Position numbers and translations under genes: made by a program | Notes under the pieces: generated by a model | What the model was told of the DNA's origin: nothing | Seen by the model: the letters and a program-made list of their open reading frames with translations, nothing else | Database searches by the model: none | Part shown: positions 37,372 through 50,292 of the stretch, in pieces | How positions within the stretch are numbered: position 1 is the stretch's first letter | Layout: each line of letters begins with the position of its first letter | Assembly (NCBI GenBank): GCA_944548615.1 | Contig: OX155980.1 | Span: forward strand, 3,467,884-3,531,883 | Length of the DNA: 64,000 nucleotides | Reading direction: 5' to 3' | Source of the DNA: Micropterix aruncella | Lineage: Eukaryota; Arthropoda; Insecta; Lepidoptera; Micropterigidae

Positions 37372-38200
37372 ATGACTTATGTACTACTGTTTTGGGGAAA
37401 TGCCGCAACCAGTAAAAGAATCTTTCTTTTGCAAAAGAGAGCACTGCGCAGCATGTATCAGGTAACGACTAGGACCTCATGCAAAGAATATTTCAGCAAG
37501 GCAAGGGTAATGACTATGTATTCGGCGTTCATATACCAGTGTTTAATGTATGCTAGACAGCACCACACAGAAACTGCAATTAATTCAGACATTCACACGC
37601 ATCATACCCGCGGTAGCTCCCTTTTATGCGTACCCCGAATACGACTGGCAAAAGTACAGAAAAGCTACTTGTATCTTAGCATTAAATTTTATAATCTACT
37701 CCCTACAAAATTTAAACAGCTGGAGGACATAAAATTCAAAAAAAAACATCAAGGAGATGCTGATAGGCCACCCTTTCTATAATCTGGCCGAATTTGAGGG
37801 CTATGATTTTTCAAATATTGTGCCCATTTAAATTACTTATAAAAGTAGAGCCATATTGTCTGATTATTTTAAATGGTCTTATATATGTACTTTTAGTTTA
37901 AAATGCATAACGTAGATTTAATTTGATTATTTAACATTTTACTGACAATTTGAATATTACGATGAATAATTTTACTACGTATCTTTTCAAATTGCTAACT
38001 ACTTCAAATATTAGGCTTCTATTTTGATTATTTATATTTATAGTTTGACAATCTAGTAGTTAATTCTTGACTACCTATGTATGTTCAGTAAAGAGTAGTA
38101 ACGAGACTTACTACCTAGCACAATTATTTTGACACATCCAAGAGCGGTCTTTAGCCGTCAATTGGACACGACGAAAATGTAAATGTAAAAATGTAAAATG
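37372..38200 (+). pseudogene. jockey-type LINE, 5'-truncated copy with RT C-terminus and 3' UTR
   Basis: The frame 37372-37735 reads YVLLFWGNAATSKRIFLLQK then RALRSMY, the usual LLFWGN...LQKRAxR region of jockey-like polymerases, followed by RLAKVQKSYLYLSIKFYNLLP. In the A9 run at 37737-37745 the frame slips by one. The other frame then gives the expected end IGHPFYNLAEFEGYDFSNIV and a TAA at 37829. The UTR from 37832 to 38200 matches the elements at 2614, 41275 and 49000, and ends with GTAAATGTAAAAATGTAAAA repeats. This links those short repeats to this LINE family. Confidence 0.85.
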
Positions 38201-38740
38201 TGTAGATATGTTTAAACTCCGTACATTGCCATATTAAATAAATAAAATAATAAATTTCCATAAACTTCTAAAATAATGTCCTTATTGCCTATTTATATCA
38301 ACGGAAAAGCTTAGCGGTATAACCATATCTACATTGGCACTGAACACGTGCACAGTTCGACTGTTGACGTTTATGGGAAGCTAAAATAGTTGCCTCTGAA
38401 AGGAAGTTTAGTCTGAAAGGATGTTTACCAAGTTTGCACGGACTTTCTTAAAATAATATTTTGAAAGGGGGGAACTAAACAAAGGAATCGCTTATCGTCT
38501 ATTATGTCGTGATAATAGGATCAATTTTGAATTTGGGATAATAAAACACTTAGCCCATATTTGGTTCTCAAAAATGAAATTATTAGTATTATGTTTATAG
38601 ATATTACATTACATTACATTTAAATTTAATACCTACATCTAGATGTTTTACCTACATCTAGATCTTTTTATATTATTTTTCTAAACATGACATATTAAAA
38701 GTTTTTAGTAAAATCATTTTTCAAAACATTGAAAACTTTT
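38201..38740. other. unassigned AT-rich stretch
   Basis: A direct repeat of CCTACATCTAGAT occurs near 38631 and 38653. Nothing else is recognised before R590. Confidence 0.35.
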
Positions 38741-39318
38741 AAGCTATTGCATAGCTTTTATCGCATGCCTAGGCCAGCGCGGCGACCGAATGAAGAAATT
38801 TCTTAACGAAAATTAATGATTTTAAACTGATAAAAACGTCTAAACGAGTGCTGCTTACGATTCGAAAAAAATATATGTTAAACAAGAACATTTTCCTAAT
38901 ATTCTCAGCTTTGAATATTTTAGATTTTCTTTATATTACATAGTGTAATTAATTTGTGAAATTAGGTCTAACCGAACACAAAAACGACTACTACGCAAAT
39001 ACTATTCGGCGTATTATTATGAAACCTGCACCATTTTAAAGATAATTTAATTATCTATGATTTTTTTCGAAATTTCCGTTTTTTTTTGCTTTATTGAATA
39101 AAAAATTCGTGCGCGGCGCTCCATCGGAAGACGTTTAAATTATTCCGAATCATTTGTTTCCGCAGCCGCAACTGATTCGGAATAATTTCAACGTTTTCCG
39201 ATAGAGCGCAGTTATCTGATATCAGAAAAAATAAAATAAATAAATAATTATAATTGCATAAGTTGTTAAAAATGCTATGCAATAGCTTTACCGCGGCAGT
39301 CCCCGAGTGCCACCCGTA
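38741..39318 (+). mobile_element. R590 repeat, full copy
   Basis: AAGCTATTGCATAGCTTTTA to GAGTGCCACCCGTA, with T runs outside both ends. The internal hairpin is at about 39114-39210. Its right flank is the leader of the 118-bp-unit repeat, so it appears to have inserted into the T run of that element (compare 27712-27720). Confidence 0.88.
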
Positions 39319-39324
39319 TTTTTT

Positions 39325-39905
39325 TATGTTTGTTACCTCAGAGCTCCGTCATTTATGAACCGATTTGATTTTTTTTTGTTAATTTGAAAGGATATACTTC
39401 CAGATTGGTTAAATTTTTATCAAAATCCTGTTCTGGTGATGGGATCCATGAGGAATTAAGGGAAATCCTCAAATATTATCATTTAAAATTGAAAATTGAC
39501 ATGTTGGTTCAGTACAGATGACAATGCAATTTTTATGGTAAGCATGACAGATTCTACACACAGGGTTGACTCCCGACGAGGGAACTCCTCAACAGTCAAC
39601 AGCACAAACACGAAATTGTATATAAGCATTCAGTTATGATAGCCCGTTCTAAGTTTCTCCATGCTATGGATGCTGCACCCAGGATTGGCTCGCGACAAAG
39701 GGACTCCTCAACGGTCAACATCACAGACACGATTTTGTACATGCATTAAATTACGATAGCCCGTTCTAAGTTTCACCAAGACAGGACTGCGGCACCTAGG
39801 GTTGGCTTTCAACGGGGAAACTCCTTAACGGTCAACAGCACAAAAACGAAATTTTGTATACGCATTCAATTATGATGGCCCGTTCTTAGTTTCACCATGA
39901 CATGG
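39325..39905 (+). repeat. 118-bp tandem-unit repeat with leader
   Basis: The leader (GTTTGTTACCTCAGAGCTC) and three to four units match 27690-28265. GGTCAACA-type words occur at about 39593, 39711 and 39828, giving a period near 118 bp. Confidence 0.8.
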
Positions 39906-40124
39906 TTACTACACTTATACAATTTTTTGGTGTCGGTTTTTGATTTTTGTTTAAAAAATCTATTATTAAATACGTTGACACTGTCCGCTTCAAGTATTTC
40001 AACGAAAAAACTGCTCCGATGGTCCACAGTCCGGTTGGCTAGGAAGTATTTCCTGGGGTTGGTGTGTAATCGTGTTTTCTCACTCAAGTCATGTTTGATG
40101 CATGTGGTTCCGCTTGAGGATTTA
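39906..40124. other. unassigned stretch
   Basis: Includes a frame on the minus strand (40087-39866) reading TDHRSSFFVEILEADSV, not recognised. It may be part of an old LINE. Confidence 0.3.
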
Positions 40125-40280
40125 AGACTTCTTCTTCTTCTTCATCAGCGCGCATTCGCCCACCGTTGGGCATACGCCTCTCCAATCACTCTCCATCCGG
40201 ATCGGTTGTCCGTTTCCCTCATCCAGACAGGTCCAGCTGTCTCCTTGATGTCATCTTACATTATACGTTGCCAGTGTCAG
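40125..40280 (-). pseudogene. RTE-like LINE end, short remnant
   Basis: On the minus strand the sequence reads GATTGGAGAGGCGTATGCCC and AACGGTGGGCGAATGCGCG, ending in a (GAA)n run. It gives LERRMPNGGRMRAD before the GAAGAAGAAG tail. In insect RTE-type LINEs the protein often ends just before a trinucleotide tail, in sequence of this kind. It is very short, so the family call is tentative. Confidence 0.45.
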
Positions 40281-40715
40281 TTTGGTTTGGCAGCCTGATC
40301 GTACCCAGAGATTCTTAGAACGCCCTGCCCCGCCGTTACCGTAACCGCTGCCGTGGCTCGGGCTAGTGGGGCTGCTGGGGACTGGGGGCCGTGGTAAGGT
40401 TGTACTGTTCATCATGATTGGAGGTATTTAGCCCGATACCCGCCACGTCGGCCACACGTCTTGGCGAGCTCCACACTTTCAGGAAAATATTTCCATTTCC
40501 TAGGTTTGTGGCAACCTGGTAGGGTTACTTAACCGCCGAATTGCACTATATTCACTAAATTTATTATTTATTGTTGAGAAAATTTCAAAATATATGTTGA
40601 CGTTTAGAATTTAAATTTCGAATTCAAGACAAATCGGGGCAATTATAGCATCAGTTAAGGGTCTTATACCTCTCAATGGGTCACTCCTGAACCGACGATC
40701 CTTGAGTGTGGGCAG
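40281..40715. other. unassigned stretch
   Basis: A GC-rich patch lies at 40320-40400; nothing is recognised. Confidence 0.3.
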
Positions 40716-40997
40716 TTGCAATCTGCGGACGGTGAAAAAAACGGTAATCGCTTAGCTCAGGGATATAATATAAATGTTCAAGGGAAAAGGAAACGTTATA
40801 ACGTCACAAAGAAGCTTATCTATAAATATGTACATGACAAACATCCCAAGACCTGGACTGGCTCCTTTGGGGACCTTCGGCTGGATACTAAAGAGGGGCC
40901 CCTTATCGTGAGGGGTCCGGCGGTCCTTTCTCGGGAATTTTTTGAAAATAACATGCCTGAAGACCACATTTCCCGCTATTTTGCCACTCAAAACTAA
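40716..40997 (+). other. unrecognised 93-codon open frame
   Basis: I do not recognise this protein, but it looks coding. Codon usage is balanced, and the product is basic and well mixed: NVQGKRKRYNVTKKLIYKYV, then HPKTWTGSFGDLRLDTKEGP and REFFENNMPEDHISRYF, ending at a TAA. There is no signal peptide or membrane segment. The frame begins at a Met, but an upstream exon is possible. A GTTTAAAGGC and AT-rich DNA follow. It could be a terminal exon of a host gene or part of an undescribed transposon gene. Confidence 0.4.
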
Positions 40998-41274
40998 TTG
41001 TTTAAAGGCAAGATCTTTACAAAAAATACGCTTTTCTGTTGTAGTTTACAATACATTTTTATGTTATTTTCATAACATATGAACTTGATACACACTAGAA
41101 TAAATAGTAATCAATTACAAGTGGTTTATAACTTGAAAATGAGATTAAGAAATATGTTTAGATTTAGGTAACTTATAAATGCTATTAGTACTTGCATAAT
41201 ATTTTGTTTTTGAATACAGAAACTAAAAGTATTTATCAACCCAATTAAGCTTACTTGTTGTTCCAGGCGGTAGG
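40998..41274. other. unassigned AT-rich stretch
   Basis: Nothing is recognised. Confidence 0.3.
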
Positions 41275-41690
41275 TAGAGTACATTACATTACATTTTCGT
41301 CGTGTCCAATTGACGGCTAAAAACCGCTCTTGGACGTGTCAAAATAATTGTGTTAGGTAGAAAGTCTCGTTACTACTCTTTACTGAACATACATAGATAG
41401 TCAAGAATTTCACTACTAGATTGTCAAACTATAAATAAAAATATTCAAAATAGAAGGCTAATATTTGAAATAGTCAATAATTCGAAAAGATACGTAGTAA
41501 AATTATTCATCGTAATATTTAAATTGTCGTTAGTAAAATTTAAATAATCAAATTAAAGCTCCGCCATGCATTTAAAAATTAAAAGTACAAATATAAGACC
41601 AAATAAAATAACCAGACAATTATTATTAAGCTGTACCATTTAAGGTCATTTAAATGGGCAGAATATTTGAAAAGCCATGAAAAGATACGA
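41275..41690 (-). mobile_element. jockey-type LINE 3' end, minus strand
   Basis: Matches the 3' UTR of the LINE at 37372-38200 in reverse: GACACGTCCAAGAGCGG, AGTCAAGAATT and TTAAATGGGCA blocks. The left end is a TACATTACATTACATTT tail. It diverges more than the other copies near 41580-41690. Confidence 0.8.
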
Positions 41691-42394
41691 AACCAGAAAT
41701 AAATCTAGTAAAACAATAGGCCCAAATAGGATTCCAAATTTTAACCGTTGACAGAGTAAATATTTATAATAGTAAAAGAAACAGGAGTAATATAAACCCC
41801 TTTTCTGGCCTGGCCTGGCCTGTCCGGGCCTGAACACCCCACTACAAACACTCGTACCTATTAAAAAAACGATTGTCCATCTTTAATTTTGCAACCGTTA
41901 AAGTGAGATATTTTCACCAGGCATCCTTCTGCCATATTGCCATAGCGTCCTCCTCGTTCCAGTCTCATATTTCCGCCCAAACCTTCCGAACCCCCTCCCC
42001 GCCTCACCCACCACTCCCCTATTCCACCCCCTCCCTACGGCGCCACATCCCGCTCGGTTTACCGTATCCCGTTCCTGCCCCCAGCCTCCCCTACCAATGT
42101 ACTCGATTGCCGCTAGGCCGGCCCCGATTGACATGTCGCTGATATCTTGATGACAAATAAATTAGATTCCATTCAATGAGGAAATCGCAGCTTAATTGGG
42201 ATTGGATTGGAGAAATTTCGATCGGAAATAAACAAATCGCTCGACTTTTGATGTCGTTGCAGTTGTTTTTTACATCATTTATAAGACTCAGGAAGTGGGC
42301 TAACCTTATCACCGGTTGGCTCGGTTGCACATTACTTAGCACATTAGAAAAACGAATATTTACATCTAATTTATGCATTATTTAACCTGTGCAT
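41691..42394. other. unassigned, pyrimidine-rich block at 41970-42110
   Basis: 41805-41825 has three GGCCT-type repeats. 41970-42110 is rich in C and T on this strand. No protein family is recognised. Confidence 0.35.
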
Positions 42395-42660
42395 AGTGGT
42401 TAGGTCGTCTAATCTTACATTGTAAAGTCACCATTTTCCTTTGGGATGAAATTAACGAAATTGCATTTAAATCTGTCAATCGAATGCAATAACATGACAC
42501 ACTTTTACGCACATGTTACTCGCACATAAACATATAAACACTTCACAGTAGGGTTGGTTGTAAGAGATTGTCGTATGATGACAAATCCGCCCATTGCGAA
42601 ATTTCGCAATAAAGAGTAGAAAACGAATAAACGCAGCAGGTGAATACGCAAATTTAGAAA
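42395..42660. repeat. dispersed repeat, pair with 630-870
   Basis: See the shared blocks listed for 630-870 (TCGAATGCAATAACA, CATATAAACACTTCA, GTAAGAGATTG, CCGCCCATT). Confidence 0.55.
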
Positions 42661-43327
42661 CATAGGTATAACGGTAATTTCGGGATGTAAATTATTTTTC
42701 TTGTGTGCTCTTGCATTTGAATGTGCATGTAACCAACACATAAATAAATACATTGATTATATTTATGGTATTAGATTGCTGGTATTAGATTATAGTACGA
42801 TTTGGCAAACCTTCTGCGCCGGTGAAATGCAAGCTCAAACTAATAGCGAATTATTTATTTGGCCATCTATAATACGAGTAACATTGATTGTTATGTATAA
42901 TGAGATGAATCCTTTTTTTATAAAGGACTAATAAAAACCTTATACTTTCACCAATAATAACACCTAATTATTTTATATTTTTATTTATTTTATTTTATTG
43001 GAAATATCAAATTAACCATTTACAATAAGTACAATATTAAAACAAATGGCAAAAACTTTCCTCTTTCATTCACTGGCTAGTGCTGCCCAACTGGGATATA
43101 CACGTTCCAGGGCAAGCAATTTATATTTTTACATTTAAAACGAGGGTCGATAAACCAACCAAACATAATAATAATAATTTTTTAAAATATATATAATAAC
43201 AATAAATATATATAATAATAAAAATTACAATATTAATAGGAAATAGAAATACTAAATACATTAGAATACTTATATACACACATACATACATATAAACACA
43301 ATATATGTATGTTAAGTCAACTTCAAC
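42661..43327. other. unassigned AT-rich stretch
   Basis: Includes ATAATAATA and TATATAATAATA low-complexity DNA at 43160-43260. The part next to 43328 is probably the 3' UTR of the LINE remnant that follows. Confidence 0.4.
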
Positions 43328-43519
43328 TTATTTTACTACATCGATCATGGCATGGATAGATAAACGCTTTTCTTGCAGCAGCCATTTATTTATTTTGCTT
43401 TTAAACAAATGACAATTGGGGCTGGTTTTTATGTCACTGCTTAATTTATTATAAAGTCTTGTAGCTATGAAAGAGTAGTGTCGCTGTCCGAAAGACGTCT
43501 TCATCCTAGGTACATTCAA
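43328..43519 (-). pseudogene. jockey-type LINE RT extreme C-terminus
   Basis: The minus-strand frame reads NVPRMKTSFGQRHYSFIATR then LYNKLSSDI and FKSKINKWLL, ending at a TAA. The pattern VPRxxTSFGQR...xxATRLYNxLP...FKxxLKxWLL is the standard end of many insect jockey-like polymerases. Only ~60 residues remain, so this is a 5'-truncated copy. Confidence 0.75.
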
Positions 43520-43842
43520 ATTATCACTCAGTGATAATAAAATATTAGTGCCGTCTATCGTTTTTTAAAAAAGGGCGATTATATCACAGAGATAATACCG
43601 AGAGATAGAATGCCATCTATTAGTCTATCTGAACTTTAAAGTGCGTGATTATTACGTATTAAAACCTGTATACCAAATTATAAATTGACATGTTTGGGTA
43701 AATTATATTTTTTAAAATACAGCTATAACATATGTAATTTAAAAAATCGATTTTTGGTATATGATTATTTTATACCGTATACATGCTTAGAGAGAGATGA
43801 CGCCACACTGAACATAATAATAGAAAAATAATAAGTTTTGGT
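43520..43842. other. unassigned AT-rich stretch
   Basis: Nothing is recognised. Confidence 0.3.
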
Positions 43843-44250
43843 ATTATTGCAGTATAGGAACCTCTTCTAGATTGTGGATTTTTTAACGTCACCAGACTAT
43901 AATCACCATGCTTTTTCCGAATCTGCAAGAATATTTATTCGGTCTCAATAAATAGGCGAGATATAGACATTAAAAAAAGCGCCAAACCCATACATTTCTG
44001 TAGGTAAAGTTTTGTTTTATTTTAAATAATACACAAACACCTATTTGGCGGTAGGTTAGATTAGTTTTTTTTAAACAACCTTTAAAACTGAGTTTAAAAC
44101 AACTTTGTTTTTTTTTTGTATGTAAATTTGGTCTTGGTAATTTACGCGTCCGAAGCTTTTTTCTTTCACATTTAGCATTACAATGATCAAATCTAGTAGT
44201 ATTTCTTTATTTTTTAGATTTCTGAGAAAGGTTCCTATACTGCAATAATT
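43843..44250. mobile_element. MITE, 408 bp, with 21-bp terminal inverted repeats
   Basis: The left end ATTATTGCAGTATAGGAACC is matched inversely by GGTTCCTATACTGCAATAAT at the right. There is no transposase frame. 34654-34733 is a partial copy (CTGCAGTATAGGAACCTCT, then AAATAAGCGAGATATAGGC). Confidence 0.85.
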
Positions 44251-44579
44251 CCTAAGTTTTTGAAACTATGAGCGCCATCTACACGTTGCGTTTCGTAGTA
44301 AAATCCTAAAGTCAAATCGTAGTATGACCGTTGAGCAATTTAATACACCATATCATCATAGCATATATTGAAGATTTTGACTTTTATGAATATCAAAATC
44401 AAAAACGGATTTTACCTTGTGAAGTTTGTTGCACTTGGCGATGCTACCGCCACCGTTGTCTAAATAAATATACCATTACTAAATTTATATCGTAATTATT
44501 ATAAGTCAATTATTTTGATAATTTTGATTTTTTACTTAAAAAATGAGATTCCTTTATTTTAATTTCTCTAAATAGTGGT
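44251..44579. other. unassigned stretch
   Basis: The words GAAGTTTGTTGCACTTGGCG and CTACCGCCACCGTTGTC at 44415-44460 resemble the Penelope terminal block that follows, so this may be a second, older copy. Confidence 0.4.
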
Positions 44580-44758
44580 GTCATTATAAATAGGATAGAA
44601 AACGAATTTACCGCGTGAAATTTGTAGCACCCGACGTTTCGGTGACGTTGCAGCCGCCGTTGTCCAGGGTAGACTGATACGGGTTCACGCGGTAAATTCG
44701 TTTTCTATCCTATTTATAATGTCAAACAACCGCGATAGTCTTCGATTTTATAGTGGTG
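44580..44758. repeat. Penelope-like terminal repeat, 180-bp palindromic remnant
   Basis: 44583-44675 matches the outer end of the Penelope arm at 32613. 44688-44750 is the same outer end inverted (CGCGGTAAATTCGTTTTCTA to CGATAGTCTTCGATTTTATA). The two halves meet at GACTGATACGGGTT. This is a head-to-head pair of terminal pieces with all coding DNA lost. Confidence 0.8.
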
Positions 44759-44906
44759 TCATGTACCAATAATAGGTATGTCTTGAAAACCAGGACAAGA
44801 GATATCCTGAGGATACCCCTAATTTGTAGCGTTTTTAGTTTTATTACATAGTCTTTGTCTATTTTAAGTTTCAATTTTTAATTTTGTGTTATTTGTCTAT
44901 ATTTTT

Positions 44907-45433
44907 ACTTTCCTGACGACCTATCGGAAAGGAAAGTATTGTGATCGCGCTAAAAAAAAATTTTGAGATGAAGATGGGAATATATATTTTGAGACTCCCT
45001 GAGACGATTGAGACTATTTCCAGACCGATCTCTGTCTGTATGTATGTCTGTATGTCTGTATGTCTGTATGTATGTATTCTTCCAGGATAGCGCCCAGACG
45101 CTTAATCGGATTGAGCTGAAATTTGGTATATAAGCTTCTGTTAACCGTCGGAGGAACCCATTAGTTTTTGGAGTCCCTACGCCCTACGGTTGTGGTACCT
45201 CCCATACAAATTTGGGGTTCCCGGCGAAAAAATTGTTTCCGCGATAGCGCCCAGAGGCTTAATCTGTCTAAGTTAAAATTTGGCATAGAAGCTTCTGTTA
45301 ACCATCGGAAGAACCTATTAGTTTTTGAGGTACTTACGACCAACGTTTGGGGTACCTGCCATACAAATTTGGGGTACTAGAGTAAAAAATGTCGTTGTTT
45401 TTTCGCACCTCCCCGGATACTAGTCAGGAAAGT
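44907..45433. mobile_element. candidate DNA element with 11-bp inverted ends and an internal duplication
   Basis: ACTTTCCTGAC at 44907-44917 is matched inversely by GTCAGGAAAGT at 45423-45433. Inside are a TGTATGTCTG microsatellite (45035-45078) and two ~150-bp direct repeats, 45085-45215 and 45240-45370. These share GATAGCGCCCAGA, AAGCTTCTGTTAACC and ATACAAATTTGGGGT. There is no transposase. Confidence 0.65.
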
Positions 45434-46164
45434 CTTGGGGTGACACAACCGATTTTTTGTATTAACACCTGTTTATAAATAGTCAGTGGCTAAAAATAAT
45501 ATCAAGAATAGGGGCGGGCAAGTTGAATACTAGTAAAGTATGCTAAAGATAAGGTCTAAGAGAAGTGCTAAGTATAATGTATACTGAAAAGTGTACAAAA
45601 ATAAAGCCCGAATTGAAGTACTTTAACATTAGAATACTTCATACACTTTATTAGGTGCATCCTGGAACTTATTATACGTACATGTGTGAGAATGAATTTC
45701 TTGGTTTAAAAAGTCACACATGATGGCCAGAATCCATTTTAAAAAAAGAAGGCATACGAATGAGAAGGATATGACGGATGTTGAAAAGGTATAAGGTTCT
45801 CGTATTCGTATGTCGGTACACGAGGTGGAATAAGGTGTGGCTCAGATACGTACCTACTTCACTCTCCCACCCTCAGTGGGGTGGGTTATTGATCGCCTGC
45901 TGAAGTGGGTTACGGGGGGATGGGGCGAATCCCACACTCTTCAGTGGCGCTGCCAACTCTATAATGAAAACCATGTAACGAAAAAATCATTTCAAATCTA
46001 ATCTGACCCGTGCCCACTACGTTGTGCGGTAAAACTTTTTACCTGTGATTATGAGTGTGGTTCGGTTAGTACTGAGTGCTATGATTTATTTCCTGACTGC
46101 CAAATTGAGTTATATTTTTACTGCATACGTACCTATGTATGTATTTGGATGCCAATTTGACTAT
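45434..46164. other. unassigned stretch
   Basis: A GC-rich patch at 45865-45955 (CCCTCAGTGGGGTGGGTT, a short palindrome) stands out. No gene is recognised. Confidence 0.35.
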
Positions 46165-46450
46165 AATACCGTTATTTGTGTGTGTCTTCTTGTGGGTGTC
46201 TTATTTGTGAGCGTATTATCTCTTTAACTAGTTATGCAGTAAAATAGAATTATATGCAGTAAAATGGAAAAATCTTTTGTTTTAAACACTTGAGACGATA
46301 AATTTACTTATTTGTGAGTGTTTTCTTGTGAGTGTCTTATTTGTGAGCGTATTATCTCTTTAACTATTTATGCAGTAAAAGGGAAGGTATATGCAGTAAA
46401 ATGGAAAAGTCTTTTGTTTTAAGCACTTGAGACTATAAATTTACTTATTT
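46165..46450. repeat. tandem duplication, ~145-bp unit, two copies
   Basis: GAGCGTATTATCTCTTTAAC, ATGCAGTAAAATGGAAAA and CACTTGAGAC appear in the same order twice, offset by about 140-145 bp. Confidence 0.75.
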
Positions 46451-46876
46451 TGATAAGAATTCATAATTATTGATAATAAGACCAATAAACATGACCTAAC
46501 GATTTAAATTATTTTTTTAAATATAAAATACTACTTTTTGTGACTTAAATATAAAAGTTAGACATATGCTGTCGCTGACTTTTTTGTAGGCATTATCAAG
46601 CTCTACAACTTTTCCCTAAAATATAATCATATATCTCTCATCGTTAAGGCAGCGTTAGTTAGAAACGTTTTCGTTCGACCGCTCATTCCCCGACTTACTT
46701 TGCAAATCCGACTACCACGGAAAAGTCTTTTTATTTTTCGGATTAATATATAGCGTATGACACTGACAAATAACGTGGCTTTCTATTGGTGAAAGAATTT
46801 TCGAAATCGGTTCGGTAGATCCAGAGATTACTGTCTACAACCCCACAAACTTTAGCTCTTTATAATATTAGTATAG
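46428..46876 (+). mobile_element. LINE/SINE-type 3' tail, pair with 28282-28737
   Basis: Same ordered sequence as 28282-28737, ending CTCTTTATAATATTAGTATA. The duplication just before it repeats its first part, so the tail may have been inserted or rearranged there. Confidence 0.6.
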
Positions 46877-48559
<1,683 letters not shown>

Positions 48560-48691
48560 AATTGTTCAATGCTTTGCCGTCATCGACGAGAAGACTTGAG
48601 ATGGCAGCATATAAAATCTGCTTGGAAATTCAGTTAGTCAAACATGCCCTTTATAAACTGGACGACTTTTATGATATTGTGTCCACAATTG
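48560..48691 (+). pseudogene. jockey-type LINE RT extreme C-terminus
   Basis: In one plus-strand frame the DNA reads FNALPSSTRRLEMAAYKICL then VKHALYKLDDFYDIVSTIA and TGA. This fits the LINE ending YNxLPxxIRxL...FKxxLxxxLxxHxLYxxxDF. It lies only about 40 residues from the end of the polymerase, and no upstream part is preserved. Confidence 0.65.
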
Positions 48692-48999
48692 CTTGATTAT
48701 AAATAAGCATATTATGACTACTTTCGCACTAAGTTTTAGATTTTATTGACATTGTTTTTAATTAAGCATGTTTTAGAATTTTTCTTTTTCATTGTATTGA
48801 TTATTATTTATTGTTTGATTATTGATTATTTTGTAAACTTGACTATTTTTAAGTAATCACCTCTGATTACAATTAATTTTTTTTCCTTTTAATTAATCAA
48901 AGCGGTTTTAACATCCGGTTAATTATGATTGTAAAATTTGACATGTTCCTCAGTATTGTGAAATGCTTATGGAATAAATAAAAGATGCTGATGATGACA
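48692..48999. other. unassigned AT-rich stretch
   Basis: Probably the 3' UTR of the LINE remnant at 48560. It ends in GATGCTGATGATGACATTTA next to the reverse-oriented LINE end. Confidence 0.4.
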
Positions 49000-49422
49000 T
49001 TTACATTTACATTTACATTTTCGTCGTGTCCAATTGACGGATAAAGACCGCTCTTGGACGTGTCAAAATAATTGGTTTAGGTAGTAAGTTTCGTTACTAC
49101 TCTTTACTGAACATACATAGGTAGTCAAGAATTAACTACTAGATTGTCAAACTATAAATATAAATAATCAAAATAGAAGCCTAATATTTGATGTCGTTAG
49201 TAATTCGAAAAGATACGTAGTAAAATTTTTCATCGTAATATTCAAATTGTCAGTAAAATGTTAAATAATCAAATTAAATCTACTTTATGCATTTTAAACT
49301 AAAACTACAGATATAAGACCATATAATATAATCAGACAATAAGGCTCTACTTTTTAAGTAATTTAAATGGGCACAATATTTGAAAAATCATAGCCCTCAA
49401 ATTCGGCCAGATTATAGATGAT
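49000..49422 (-). mobile_element. jockey-type LINE 3' end, minus strand, best-preserved short copy
   Basis: An uninterrupted reverse copy of the 3' end of the LINE at 37372-38200. It runs from the ACATTTACATTTACATTTTC tail to GGCCAGATTATAG. It is truncated in the same last coding segment as the copy at 2614. Confidence 0.85.
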
Positions 49423-50292
49423 GATGATGAATGATAACAAAGATAGTCATAGTCATAGTCATAGTCATATTTTATTAATTCCAAAAAGTACATACTGTGG
49501 AATACGTCATTTTACATTTTCTAGAAGTTATTACAACTTCATTACGTGTACATATACTTTTTATATGTAAAAGCAAGACACCATCGGATCAATTATAAAA
49601 ATTCAATCTTACAGACTCAAATAACAAAAAAAAAATGTAAGCAACATTTTTAAATAATCTATCAATAAGTTTTAAAAATAGTCAATCAAGAAATTTTAAA
49701 ATAATCAGTTAATAAACAACAAGTTTTACAATAAAATCAAAACTACGGTGACAAAATACAGAACAAATTTGATAAAAGCTAATTTATTTTTTAAAAACTA
49801 AGACGGCCTTGTCAAATTCATCAAAATTATAGAGAGCATGCATGGCTAAGTTTCTTTTTATGCATTTCTTAAATGCAACCTCTTGAAGTAATATGGGTAA
49901 TATGGGTATCAGAAAACAAAACGTGTTACTTCACCATTAATCGACGATGAAGAGTAATTCTAATACATTGGATAATATTTAGTGGCTGCGTTGTATGTAG
50001 AGTTGTTACGTCATGATGTTAAACAGTTCTAGCAAACAAAGAAGCAGAGACTACGATAAGTAGGCCATGGCATGGCCCAATTTCCACGTTTTCAGCGAGG
50101 TTCCAGGGTGGAACAAGCAGCTGCATTGTATATATGAATAAAATAAATGAACGTATACATATTTTTCCTGCATAAAAACCTTACTGAATAATGCATCTGT
50201 CTGTAGCGTTCCTAATATGATTCGGTGATTTCCATTTTTAAAAAAAGTATTTTTATACTGTGTGTATATTTTATAGCTATAGATAGAAATAA
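49423..50292. other. unassigned AT-rich stretch
   Basis: Microsatellites GATGATGATGA (49418-49430) and CATAGTCATAGTCATAGT (49445-49465). Minus-strand 49905-49790 reads VAFKKCIKRNLAMHALYNFD, which resembles another LINE polymerase end, too short to call. Confidence 0.4.

Noticed and set aside
44616..44690. A complete, active hammerhead ribozyme
   Set aside because: GACTGATACG near 44672 is one base pattern away from CUGANGA but lies at the joint of two inverted pieces, and no consistent stems could be drawn.
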